A stretch of 64,000 nt of DNA, taken from NCBI GenBank assembly GCA_016795485.1, contig JAEUHM010000054.1, positions 1-64,000 of the forward strand, read 5' to 3'. Shown here one piece after another: positions 44,961-52,476 of the stretch (position 1 is the stretch's first letter; each line of letters starts with the position of its first letter). The notes beneath the pieces are model-generated. The model was not told the DNA's origin and ran no database searches. It was given only the letters and a program-made list of their open reading frames with translations. The position numbers were made by a program, and so were the translations under genes. This DNA comes from Verrucomicrobiaceae bacterium (lineage in GTDB: Bacteria; Verrucomicrobiota; Verrucomicrobiia; Verrucomicrobiales; Verrucomicrobiaceae).

Positions 44961-44985
44961 GTGAAGGTCTTTTGATTGGTGAGGC

Positions 44986-45507
44986 TCAACGAATGTCATC
45001 CTCCGTTCCCTCTTGGTTGATCTGATCGGGTCCATCTGACCACACAAAATAGTCACCCACAACCTTCCGATGCCCCGTGTCTACCCGCCCATCTCCATCG
45101 TGGTCAAAGTGGTAATGATAAACTCCACCCCAGCCATCACGCTGCTCCCCCGCTGGAATGTTCCAGAATACTATTCGATCAGAGTTCCGGCGATAAACGT
45201 CTGTCAATTGACCATTCAAGTCATGTCCAAGTGTGATGCTGAACTGATAGTCACTCTGTGGGCTGTTAAACGGCAAATGTCCGTAGTGGGATTTGAAGGC
45301 ATCGAGCGCTATTCTGATGGATGCGAGATCGGACCGCGTCCTTTGCAACTTCCAAGACTCAAACACGGCAAGGTTGGGCAGCCGATGAACAGGAAATCGT
45401 GCGTATTTCTCCGAATACCACATCCAACCTGAACAAGCTGCCGCAAGAAAAACCAATAGCACGACAGAGTAGCTAGTTTTCTTGGCACCCGATTTCATCT
45501 CACTCAC
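44986..45507 (-). CDS. Type II secretion pseudopilin (GspG)-like protein
   Basis: A 173-residue protein with an N-terminal membrane helix (YSVVLLVFLAAACSGWMWYS). ARFPVHRLPN and SDLASIRIALDAFKSHYGHL follow. The C-terminal part, GWGGVYHYHFDHDGDGRVDT then GDYFVWSDGPD, has the layout of the calcium-binding loop of GspG major pseudopilins (D.WG.PY ... Y.V.S.G.DG). The usual prepilin cleavage motif is not present, so it may be a GspG-like domain reused in a non-pilin protein. Other secretion genes are not nearby. It is an isolated gene in the accessory island. Confidence 0.6.
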   Translation of the reverse strand: MSEMKSGAKKTSYSVVLLVFLAAACSGWMWYSEKYARFPVHRLPNLAVFESWKLQRTRSDLASIRIALDAFKSHYGHLPFNSPQSDYQFSITLGHDLNGQLTDVYRRNSDRIVFWNIPAGEQRDGWGGVYHYHFDHDGDGRVDTGHRKVVGDYFVWSDGPDQINQEGTEDDIR

Positions 45508-45720
45508 GGCTTGTTGTTAGTTGCCCGAGAGTTTATGGCTACGGTCTGGTCAGTGCAAGCCGGTTGGAAAAGGCATGTTGTGCTGGTCGCCGCAGTGTCG
45601 CGCGCTGCTGCTAGAGTATGATGGGGACTCCCGATCTGACTTTCCAAGCAATCAGCACCACAAGCACAGAATATGCAATACCGGGCCAGTTTGAGCCTGA
45701 GCGTAAGTGCTGGCTCGATA

Positions 45721-45777
45721 CCACCACAACCCCGACCAGCAGTGCGGTCTCTACTGGTCAGCGATTCTGGGTGTTGG
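45721..45777. repeat. Hairpin repeat B overlapping the 3' end of the DUF7079-like gene
   Basis: GACCAG (45734-45739) and CTGGTC (45754-45759) form an inner stem, and CCACAACCC (45724-45732) with GGGTGTTGG (45769-45777) an imperfect outer stem. The gene at 45751-46158 stops inside it. The remaining gap 45508-45720 holds nothing recognised. Confidence 0.6.
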
Positions 45778-46158
45778 TTCATCGAAGGTTGGGAGTAGGG
45801 CGACGATGCGGTGCCAGTGGCGCTCAGTGGCGTATGTCATAAGTACCCGCCCAATGCGAACAAAGACCCAAAAGCGGAGCCAGAGGCTACGATGGTCGGC
45901 GCGCTTGCGAGCCTCGGCGTGTAACCACTGCTCGTCGAAGCCTTTCCACTCGCCTGCGACTGTGAGAAGATTGGGACTTACTACCGGAGCGACCTCGTAG
46001 AGATAGATGTCGCGCAACTCGGCAATGGTGTAACCCGAAGCGGCGGCTATGTGCGCGATTCGCTTCAAGTCTTCGTCCTCAAGTTCTGTGTCGAGCCAGA
46101 ACTGGGAAAATGCAGTCCAGACAGGCTTACGGCGCTCGAACTCTGCCTCGGTAATCAT
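45751..46158 (-). CDS. DUF7079-like small protein
   Basis: A 135-residue soluble protein. The ATG at 46158 (MITEAEFERRKPVWTAFSQF) is chosen; a longer frame to 46245 lacks coding character. Core text FWLDTELEDEDLKRIAHIAA, ELRDIYLYEVAPVVSPNLLT and GEWKGFDEQWL resembles the short DUF7079 proteins, which I recall only from hypothetical-protein annotations. A role as an immunity or accessory protein is possible but unproven. Confidence 0.65.
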   Translation of the reverse strand: MITEAEFERRKPVWTAFSQFWLDTELEDEDLKRIAHIAAASGYTIAELRDIYLYEVAPVVSPNLLTVAGEWKGFDEQWLHAEARKRADHRSLWLRFWVFVRIGRVLMTYATERHWHRIVALLPTFDEPTPRIADQ

Positions 46159-46281
46159 CGCTGGATTGCTTTCATCTCCGCGGACGGCAAGCAAACGCCG
46201 ACCCACTTGGTCGAGACGATGGCCGGAGGCTGAAAGTGCTGACACGACTCATAGACTTTGACCATGTCCCGGTGGTTTTCG

Positions 46282-46596
46282 CTATGTAGTGGCGTCGTCA
46301 TCCGATGGCTTGATCTTTTGTGGGCCTCGCGCGGTTGGCTCGTCAACGCGATCTGTCTCCACAAGCTTGATGGTGATCTCGTCCCCGACCTGAAAGTCGT
46401 GCCGGAACCAACTTAGATGCTCCGACGTCAGATGATCCAGGGCGGAGAGAGAAAAGCCAGCCTGCCAATCTTTATCTGGATTGGCTCCCAAGACAGAAGG
46501 TATGAAAACCCAGTTAGCTATTGCTGAGACTACCCCCTGGTGAAGCCCAGCAGTGGCGACGTGCTTCCCGTTAACTGTAACTTGATATGCGATCAT
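46282..46596 (-). CDS. Small hypothetical protein
   Basis: A 104-residue soluble protein starting at the ATG at 46596 with MIAYQVTVNGKHVATAGLHQ. A beta-rich first half is followed by DFQVGDEITIKLVETDRVDE and an acidic end. The opening strand pattern recurs in many short orphan proteins, but I cannot name a family. Minus strand, like all neighbours. Confidence 0.55.
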   Translation of the reverse strand: MIAYQVTVNGKHVATAGLHQGVVSAIANWVFIPSVLGANPDKDWQAGFSLSALDHLTSEHLSWFRHDFQVGDEITIKLVETDRVDEPTARGPQKIKPSDDDATT

Positions 46597-46704
46597 CTGA
46601 AGTAGCCTAGCGTCGATGTGTAGCACCGGTTACCGGGAGCGCCACATCATAACAGAGTTAAGGGTTGTAGTCCGGAGGCTCTTATTGAATAGGAGCGGCC
46701 AACC

Positions 46705-46746
46705 AGTGGTCGGATGGACCAAACGGCTGGCCGGATGGAGCAAGCC
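46705..46746. repeat. 21-bp minisatellite, 2 units (locus 2)
   Basis: Two units (AGTGGTCGGATGGACCAAAC-G and GCTGGCCGGATGGAGCAAG), one of each sequence class seen in locus 1, followed by the conserved right flank. This may be the ancestral or a contracted state. Confidence 0.85.
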
Positions 46747-46844
46747 CCCGATCTTTCTCGGCCCGCTACCACCCCATTTGCGCGAAGCAGAGTAGTCCTC
46801 TCGCTCCGCGAGAGGACCCTGTGGCCCATCAAGCCCCCTACCCA
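46741..46844. repeat. Conserved right flank of the minisatellite (locus 2)
   Basis: Full version of the flank. It includes a hairpin with 7-bp arms CCTCTCG (46797-46803) and CGAGAGG (46809-46815), then ACCCTGTGGCCCATCAAGCC. Nearly identical to locus 3. Confidence 0.85.
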
Positions 46845-46902
46845 TCGCCCACCAATGAAGACGAACCGCCTCAATGGCTAGCAGCGATATGGCCTTTATT
46901 GT

Positions 46903-47337
46903 TCAGAATGGCATCGAATGACCACCAGCCACCTTCACGACCATCTTCGTATCAGGACCGTTCACCTGGGTTAGAGGTGCTTTTACAGCAATTTTGAAAT
47001 GCTCCTTGGCACCACCAACGATGTCAGACCGAATATACTCGTTCTGCTCATCAATGAACACGCCAGAAGCGTCGAAGAACTCAACCTCAACGATGACGCT
47101 AGAGAACTTGTATTTACCGTTATTCGTGACTAGACCGACGATCTCAAGCTTATCCCCAGCTGTCCGTTTTTGAACCTCCGAGATAACCAGGTCTCGAGTG
47201 GCCTCACCCTTAAACCAAAAGAGCTTAATCAACGGCACGAAGCCAATAAGCATGATCGGCAGGACGATCCACAGCTGCTTCTTTCCCCAGGACATGTTCA
47301 AGTTCGACATCTCAGCTCCACAGTTTGAGCATTTCAT
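46903..47337 (-). CDS. Zinc-ribbon, membrane-anchored protein with FxLYD-like domain
   Basis: A 144-residue protein. MKCSNCGAEM is half of a zinc ribbon. One membrane helix follows (LWIVLPIMLIGFVPLIKLFW), then a beta-sandwich-like domain (LEIVGLVTNNGKYKFSSVIV, EVEFFDASGVFIDEQNEYIR, GGAKEHFKIAV) typical of FxLYD domains. Start at the ATG at 47337; another ATG at 47349 adds four residues. Such proteins are often of unknown function. It lies between minisatellite loci 2 and 3. Confidence 0.72.
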   Translation of the reverse strand: MKCSNCGAEMSNLNMSWGKKQLWIVLPIMLIGFVPLIKLFWFKGEATRDLVISEVQKRTAGDKLEIVGLVTNNGKYKFSSVIVEVEFFDASGVFIDEQNEYIRSDIVGGAKEHFKIAVKAPLTQVNGPDTKMVVKVAGGHSMPF

Positions 47338-47640
47338 CTTGGCGATCATAGATTGAGTAGATTGTTTGAAGGTGGGCCCTGTTTCTTGAGCGATTCAGTG
47401 AAAAGTTTAGAATGTCCGACGTCCCCCGAAAAGACTCCTGCGGACGGAACCACTGCACTCGCCTCCGTAGGTAAGGGGGTCATTGGAACTTCTCTCGTTT
47501 ATGGTGTGAGTGAGGGTTGATACCTCTCATCATGTGGGGAGGGCTTTGGAATGTCGAGCAAATCTTGCTGTGTGTCTCGGTCACTTTCGGCCACAGGGCG
47601 TTCAATCCAGGTCTGCCGAACCCAGCAACGGGCTCGCTGA

Positions 47641-47700
47641 AGCCCCAGAGCAACCACCTAAACCCCGAGCAGCACTGCGGCGTTTATTGGTCGGCCATGG
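47641..47700. repeat. Hairpin repeat C, left of minisatellite locus 3
   Basis: Shares AGCCCCAGAGCAACCACC and AACCCCGAGCA with repeat A and continues AGCACTGCGGCGTTTATTGG like repeat B. Base pairing of the inner stem is weaker here (GAGCAG against TTGGTC). The remainder of the 410-bp gap 47338-47747 shows no gene I can support. Confidence 0.55.
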
Positions 47701-47747
47701 TTTTTGGATGCACGAAGTGCCGGCTCGATGAAGCCCCGTAGCAAGCG

Positions 47748-48146
47748 CCTAGCCGGACGGGGCAAACGGCTGGCCGGATGGAGCAAACAGCTAGCCGGAC
47801 GGAGCAAACGGCTAGCCGGACGGAGCAAACGGCTAGCCGGACGGACCAAACGGCTGGCCGGATGGAGCAAACGGCTAGCCGGACGGACCAAACGGCTAGC
47901 CGGACGGAGTAAACGGCTAGCCGGACGGACCAAACGGCTGGCCGGACGGACCAAACGGCTGGTCGGATGGGCCAAACGGCTGGCCGGATGGAGCAAACGG
48001 CTGGCCGGATGGAGCAAACGGCTGGCCGGATGGAGCAAACGGCTAGCCGGATGGAGCAAACGGCTAGCCGGATGGAGCAAACGGCTAGCCGGATGGAGCA
48101 AACGGCTGGCCGGACGGAGCAAACGGCTGGCCGGATGGAGCAAGCC
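47748..48146. repeat. 21-bp minisatellite, 19 units (locus 3)
   Basis: Nineteen units of the same 21-bp repeat as locus 1, nearly all of the GCTAGCC/GCTGGCC class, with one GCTGGTC unit in the middle. Same orientation as loci 1 and 2. All frames without stops are by-products of the unit length. Confidence 0.95.
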
Positions 48147-48233
48147 CCCGATCTTTGGCGGCCCGCTACCACCCCATTTGCGCGAAGCAGAGTAGTCCTC
48201 TCGCTCCGCGAGAGGACCCTGTGGCTCATCAAG
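48141..48233. repeat. Conserved right flank of the minisatellite (locus 3)
   Basis: CAAGCCCCCGATCTTT, GGCCCGCTACCACCCCATTT, GCGCGAAGCAGAGTAGTCC, then the CCTCTCG/CGAGAGG hairpin and ACCCTGTGGCTCATCAAG, after which similarity to locus 2 ends. Confidence 0.85.
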
Positions 48234-48264
48234 GATTGGACTTGGAACCAATTATATGTCCTCA

Positions 48265-48513
48265 TCACCGCCGACGCCTTACCGCGCCTCTGTAAAGACG
48301 GCCAAGCACATACCCCAGCAGAGTGACAAATGTGACAATCAGGGACAGAGAAAAGGCTGCATAACGGACTGATGTCACCCAAATGATTGCAACCACGACG
48401 ATCAAAGTCATTACGATGATAGTGAAGGCTCGGTGACATGCCGCCGCAATTACAGCAGACGTGGCAAACGGCAACCCAACGACCACGATCGTTAACGTTA
48501 GCTCGCTCATCAT
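48265..48513 (-). CDS. Small integral membrane protein, unknown
   Basis: An 82-residue, strongly hydrophobic protein with three helices (LTIVVVGLPFATSAVIAA; FTIIVMTLIVVVAIIWVTS; AFSLSLIVTFVTLLGYVLG) and a basic tail (RLYRGAVRRRR), which would face the cytoplasm. Two adjacent ATGs at 48513 and 48510. No family known. Confidence 0.6.
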   Translation of the reverse strand: MMSELTLTIVVVGLPFATSAVIAAACHRAFTIIVMTLIVVVAIIWVTSVRYAAFSLSLIVTFVTLLGYVLGRLYRGAVRRRR

Positions 48514-48632
48514 TTAGAAACTGGCCCCGTAGATGAGGTAACGTAACGGACTAGGCGACGGCGAGGGGTGGACATTGCTGACACGGCACAACGCTCGTGA
48601 GCCGATCCCTGCGTCCATTGTGGTCAGCTTCC

Positions 48633-49091
48633 TCATGGCTGGCGGCCGGGTCTGTTTTTTCGCAGCCACAGGAGTATTGTGCTGAACGCGCTGAGGCCAG
48701 CTCCAAGGTAGAGCGGAAATGGAACAGAGCGGAGCTCTTTGAGTGCGTTAACATGCATCGAGTGACCAGTGCTGAGCCGCGACCAATAGTCATCTCCAAG
48801 ATCATCGGTGAGGTGCAAAACGTGAATAAGGATCGCAGCAGCCCCCAAAATCACAGGGGTCAGAACTGCAAACACCGTAACGTGCGGGGATGTCCTTCGG
48901 AGGATCAGGAATATTGCAACAAAGAAACTGATCATCATCAGGGCGTTGGCCCCTATATACAACGCCCCGACTGAGCAGAGTGACTCAAAGTAAGAATGGG
49001 GCTGCCAACTCGTCACAAACTGCCGCCGTGCCTCTCCGAGCCAATCAGGAGGTGCCCCATCTTGAGCCATGATTATTGGAAGTGCGCTCAT
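48633..49091 (-). CDS. Hypothetical membrane protein
   Basis: A 152-residue protein with three hydrophobic segments (ANALMMISFFVAIFLILRR; VTVFAVLTPVILGAAAILIH; YLGAGLSAFSTILLWL). Start at 49091 (MSALPIIMAQDGAP) lies 6 bp after the upstream stop; an ATG at 49070 is an alternative. Its closeness to the upstream gene suggests co-transcription. Unrecognised. Confidence 0.55.
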   Translation of the reverse strand: MSALPIIMAQDGAPPDWLGEARRQFVTSWQPHSYFESLCSVGALYIGANALMMISFFVAIFLILRRTSPHVTVFAVLTPVILGAAAILIHVLHLTDDLGDDYWSRLSTGHSMHVNALKELRSVPFPLYLGAGLSAFSTILLWLRKNRPGRQP

Positions 49092-49096
49092 CGTGG

Positions 49097-49669
49097 TTAG
49101 CCGAGACGTTTTGGCTGTGGTCCATCGAGCCAATACTCGATCAAATCTCGTTCGATGGCTGGGCGTGAAAACTCGGAATCCACGTCCTCGGATAGAAACT
49201 CAAGGAACCTGGCAACGGCCGACTTCTGAGTGGGCGATAGCAAAGAGAACTGCGAGCGCCGCAAATCATCAAGCTCGGAGAGTCTGATATCCAATCCCAT
49301 CCTATATTCGCCTCGGAGTTCGCAACAAATGAATGCTGGGAGATGAAATCGCATCCCTAGAGGATCGAAAAAGGAGAGGCTGCTGTGACAGGCGTTGAGG
49401 TGCTTTGAATCGATTCGCCTCCAATCCTCCTTCTCATCACGGGCGCGTTTCCGTTCTCTTTCTGCTTCAGACTCGTAGTTGTCGATCGCCTGCCCCTCGA
49501 ATAGCCCAACACCCGCCCCAAGTTTGACGCCCAGAAAAGCCTGCTCAATTTCGGCGGAAACTTCTTTAGCCTCCAACAATCGGTCTTCGGCTGGCTCGGA
49601 ATAAAGAGTCGACTCGTCGAAACCGCGCGCCCGGCGTTCTTCTACGTGGTTCTGTGTCAGGAAAAGCAT
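49097..49669 (-). CDS. DUF6714-like protein
   Basis: A 190-residue soluble protein. The middle reads LSFFDPLGMRFHLPAFICCE, then LLSPTQKSAVARFLEFLSED, then IEYWLDG. This order (F-x-P-x-G-x-R-F-x-L-P-A-F, then the S-x-x-Q-x-x-A-V-x-x-F-L helix) resembles the DUF6714 group, which often occurs among orphan or immunity-like genes. It is the first gene of the island next to the efflux operon. The function is unknown. Confidence 0.62.
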   Translation of the reverse strand: MLFLTQNHVEERRARGFDESTLYSEPAEDRLLEAKEVSAEIEQAFLGVKLGAGVGLFEGQAIDNYESEAERERKRARDEKEDWRRIDSKHLNACHSSLSFFDPLGMRFHLPAFICCELRGEYRMGLDIRLSELDDLRRSQFSLLSPTQKSAVARFLEFLSEDVDSEFSRPAIERDLIEYWLDGPQPKRLG

Positions 49670-49828
49670 TTCTTGGCGTCAAAGTGAACTCATCGAGGCA
49701 AACCTCGTTTTGTCAGCACCCTTGTATCCGACAAGACTGTTTGCGTTACGACGGGCTTTTTCGGTCATGCCGTTGTTCTACCCGAACTTCAGATGAAATG
49801 ACAAGCTCGAAGAGGAGAGTTCTTTGTT

Positions 49829-50345
49829 CTTGGCTTCATTGCGGCTCAGTGACTGCAAACTACTGCGAACTGACACCTGCTTGGTCCGTGCTTGAGCGGG
49901 ATGCGGACAGGAATGTCCGCGCTCCTTTTTGGCGAACTGTCGCAAACCACTGGGCTGGTGGCTTGAACGGAGCGCCACGTCTGCCGCCTCACAGAGACGG
50001 CCTACAGACTGAGGCGTGGGAGGTGAGACGATGTTCTTACCATGAATATTCTTACCGTTGCTGTTAGGAGACACGGAGGTTTGGTTCTTGGTGAGCTGAA
50101 TCTGTGGGAGATTTGATCGGCTGTGGCTCCGGCAAATTGGGGTGCTGCTCTTGGTTCTTGGCTTCATTGCCATTCAGCGACTGCAAACTACTGCGAACCA
50201 CTGTGCCGACGGCTTGAACGGAGCGCCACGTCTGCTGCCTCACAGAGACGGCCTACAGACTGAGGCGTGGGAGGTGAGGCGATGTTCTTGCCATCCATGT
50301 TCTTACCTTTGGTGTCAGGAGGCACGGAGACGTGGTTCTTTGTGC
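49829..50345. repeat. Imperfect tandem duplication downstream of the permease gene
   Basis: Two related units. Each begins CTTGGCTTCATTGC and CAAACTACTGCGAAC, then has GGCTTGAACGGAGCGCCACG, the X-repeat core CTCACAGAGACGGCCTACAG, and ACTGAGGCGTGGGAGGTGAG-CGATGTTCTT. The first unit carries an extra about 75 bp with a perfect hairpin GCGGACA/TGTCCGC (49913-49930). No gene is visible in 49670-50380. Confidence 0.75.
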
Positions 50346-50380
50346 CTTGTTCCTGGTGCTTGGCTTCGGATGAAGCGCTG

Positions 50381-51706
50381 TTACTCGTGGCGGAGGGCTT
50401 CCACGGGGTTCATGGAGGCGGCGCGTCTTGCTGGGTAGATGCCGAAGGCGATGCCGGTGATGACGGAGACGGAGAAGGCCAAGATGGGGGCCCAGGGCTT
50501 GATGACGGTGGTGACGCCGGCAAAATGGCTGACGGCCACGGGGATGCCCAGGCCGAGGACGACTCCCAGGATGCCGCCTACTCCAGAGAGCAGCACGGTC
50601 TCGATCAAGAACTGCAACACGATGTCTACCTGCCGCGCTCCTAGTGCCCTGCGGATGCCAATTTCCCTGGTCCGCTCGGTGACGGATGCCAGCATGATGT
50701 TCATGATGCCGATGCCACCCACGATGAGGGAGATGGCGGCGATGGAGCCGAGGACGATGGAGAAGATTTGCTTGGTGCGCTCTGCCTGCCGCAACAACTC
50801 CACGGGCACCACCATGCGCCAGTCGTTTTTCTTGTGGTTGCGCTCCAGGATGTGCCGCACGGCTTCGGCGCGGGTCTCGACTTCCTTGATGTCGCCCACC
50901 CGGATGACGGCTTCGTGAAACTCCACTTTTTCTGCCTCAAAGGAGCCGGAGCGGTAGCGGAAGAACGTCTCGCCATACTGGTCCATGAGCGTGGAGAACG
51001 GGATGTAGAGCTGGGCGCTGGAGTCATTGCTGGCGGAAGACTTGCCGGTATCCCCTGGTGAGAAGGAGGACTCGTCCTCAATGACGCCGATGACTTTGTA
51101 ATAGTGGCGCTGAACCCGGACGGCCTTGCCGGTGGGGGTATTGAGCGGGAAGAGCTTGCTGGCGAGTGCCTCATTGAGCACGCAGACGGCGGCCCGGTCC
51201 TCAATCTCCAGGTCGGTGAAGAACCGGCCCTGTAGGAGCGTGCGGTTGCGCATTTGAGGATAAATGGGCAGCGCGCCGATGATCTGGCTGTCCTCTTTCT
51301 TCTGCCCCGCCCAGGCCACGTCGGCAATCTGGCGGCTGGGGACCACGATGCTGATGCCGGGGACGGTTTGCTTGATCTGCTGGATGTCCCTGGTGGTGAT
51401 GCCGTATTCCAAGATCATGCTGCGGGTCTCGTTGGTGGCCCCGGAGGAGTCTGAGGGTTTCACGGACTGCAAAATGATGTTCTGGGAGCCGAGTTTGCGA
51501 ATCTGCTCCTGAGCCTCGTGGGACGCTCCTTCACCGATGGCCAACATGGCTACCACGGACGCTACCCCGAAGACCACGCCGAGCGCGGTAAGGAAGGACC
51601 GCAGTCGGTGGAGCCAAATGGACTTCAATCCCATGGCCATACTGCGCCCCAGATGCTGGGGGGACAGGATCAGACGCAAGATGGGATGATGAGAGAGAAA
51701 GGGCAT
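50381..51706 (-). CDS. MacB-type ABC transporter permease (FtsX fold)
   Basis: A 441-residue membrane protein. One N-terminal helix (LHRLRSFLTALGVVFGVASV) is followed by a large periplasmic domain of about 240 residues. Three C-terminal helices come with the FtsX signature (IMLASVTERTREIGIRRALG; GVGGILGVVLGLGIPVAVSH; ILAFSVSVITGIAFGIYPAR). The family uses ATP-driven mechanotransmission to expel substrates through a TolC-like channel. It is the last of four minus-strand genes (TolC, adaptor, ATPase, permease), 15 bp after the ATPase. Two decayed copies of its 3' end lie about 11-12 kb away in the island. Start at 51706 is possible; an ATG at about 51640 (MAMGLKSIWL) would also fit. Confidence 0.92.
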   Translation of the reverse strand: MPFLSHHPILRLILSPQHLGRSMAMGLKSIWLHRLRSFLTALGVVFGVASVVAMLAIGEGASHEAQEQIRKLGSQNIILQSVKPSDSSGATNETRSMILEYGITTRDIQQIKQTVPGISIVVPSRQIADVAWAGQKKEDSQIIGALPIYPQMRNRTLLQGRFFTDLEIEDRAAVCVLNEALASKLFPLNTPTGKAVRVQRHYYKVIGVIEDESSFSPGDTGKSSASNDSSAQLYIPFSTLMDQYGETFFRYRSGSFEAEKVEFHEAVIRVGDIKEVETRAEAVRHILERNHKKNDWRMVVPVELLRQAERTKQIFSIVLGSIAAISLIVGGIGIMNIMLASVTERTREIGIRRALGARQVDIVLQFLIETVLLSGVGGILGVVLGLGIPVAVSHFAGVTTVIKPWAPILAFSVSVITGIAFGIYPARRAASMNPVEALRHE

Positions 51707-51721
51707 GGATTTGGGGCAATA

Positions 51722-52471
51722 TCAGGCAGCCATGAGCGCCCTTTTGGTTCTTGTATCGGAGTCCACAAACCCGTCCTTTAGCCTGATAATACGGCTACAG
51801 CGCTCGACCATGCGTTCGTCGTGGGTGACGAAGACCAGGGTCTTGCCCTCGCGGTTCAAATGGTCAAATGCGTCCAGGATTTCATTGCCGCTTTTGGAGT
51901 CGAGGTTGCCCGTGGCCTCGTCGGCAAGGATGACGAGTGGCTCATTAGCCAGGGCGCGCGCAATGGCCACCCGCTGCTGCTGACCACCGGACAACTCGGT
52001 GGGCTTGTGGTGCATCCGGTGAGAAAGACCCACCTTTGCGGCCAAGCGCTCGGCTATGGGACGCATCTCGGAGTCCTTCATGCCTTTATAATAGAGAGGC
52101 ACCTCAATGTTCTCGAGCACCGAAAGCTGCTGAATGAGATTGTAGCTCTGGAAGATGAAGCCGAGCTTGGTGCAGCGCGCCTGAGACAGCTCGTCGTCAT
52201 TGAGTTGGGCGATGTCTTGCCCGCCGAGCATGTAAACGCCCGAAGTGGGCTGGTCCAGACCGCCGAGGATATTGAGCAGCGTGGACTTGCCGCACCCGGA
52301 AGGCCCCATGATGCAAACATACTCGCCCGGCATGATGTCCAGGGTGACGCCCTGCAACACATGGGTGGTAAACTCGCCCTGCTGGTACGATTTACGGATG
52401 TCCTGGAGCGAAATGATAGGCTCCACGGCTCGTGACACCGCTGAGGTGCCACTCTGAGGCGCGCCTGCCAT
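51722..52471 (-). CDS. MacB/LolD-type ABC transporter ATPase
   Basis: A 249-residue ATPase. Walker A GPSGCGKST, signature LSGGQQQRVAIARAL, Walker B VILADEATGNLDS and the H-loop FVTHDERM are all present, with Q-loop text FIFQSYNLI. The ATG at 52471 (MAGAPQSG) is preferred to a TTG at 52480. The gap to the adaptor gene is 5 bp. It powers the neighbouring permease. Confidence 0.95.
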   Translation of the reverse strand: MAGAPQSGTSAVSRAVEPIISLQDIRKSYQQGEFTTHVLQGVTLDIMPGEYVCIMGPSGCGKSTLLNILGGLDQPTSGVYMLGGQDIAQLNDDELSQARCTKLGFIFQSYNLIQQLSVLENIEVPLYYKGMKDSEMRPIAERLAAKVGLSHRMHHKPTELSGGQQQRVAIARALANEPLVILADEATGNLDSKSGNEILDAFDHLNREGKTLVFVTHDERMVERCSRIIRLKDGFVDSDTRTKRALMAA

Positions 52472-52476
52472 AGGGA

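Noticed and set aside
45504-45782. 92-codon minus-strand frame upstream of the pseudopilin-like gene
   Set aside because: It begins inside hairpin repeat B and overlaps the 3' end of the DUF7079-like gene; composition does not look coding.
47658-48439. Long open frames across minisatellite locus 3 (197, 251 and 163 codons)
   Set aside because: Same artefact of the 21-bp unit; they run through the non-coding conserved flank as well.
38000-50380. Integron cassette array with attC sites
   Set aside because: Gene layout is cassette-like, but I could not find the paired RYYYAAC/GTTRRRY boxes at consistent places between the genes, and no integron integrase is in view.
33000-50400. CRISPR array formed by the 21-bp tandem units
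   Set aside because: Units are directly adjacent with no unique spacers, and no cas genes are present.
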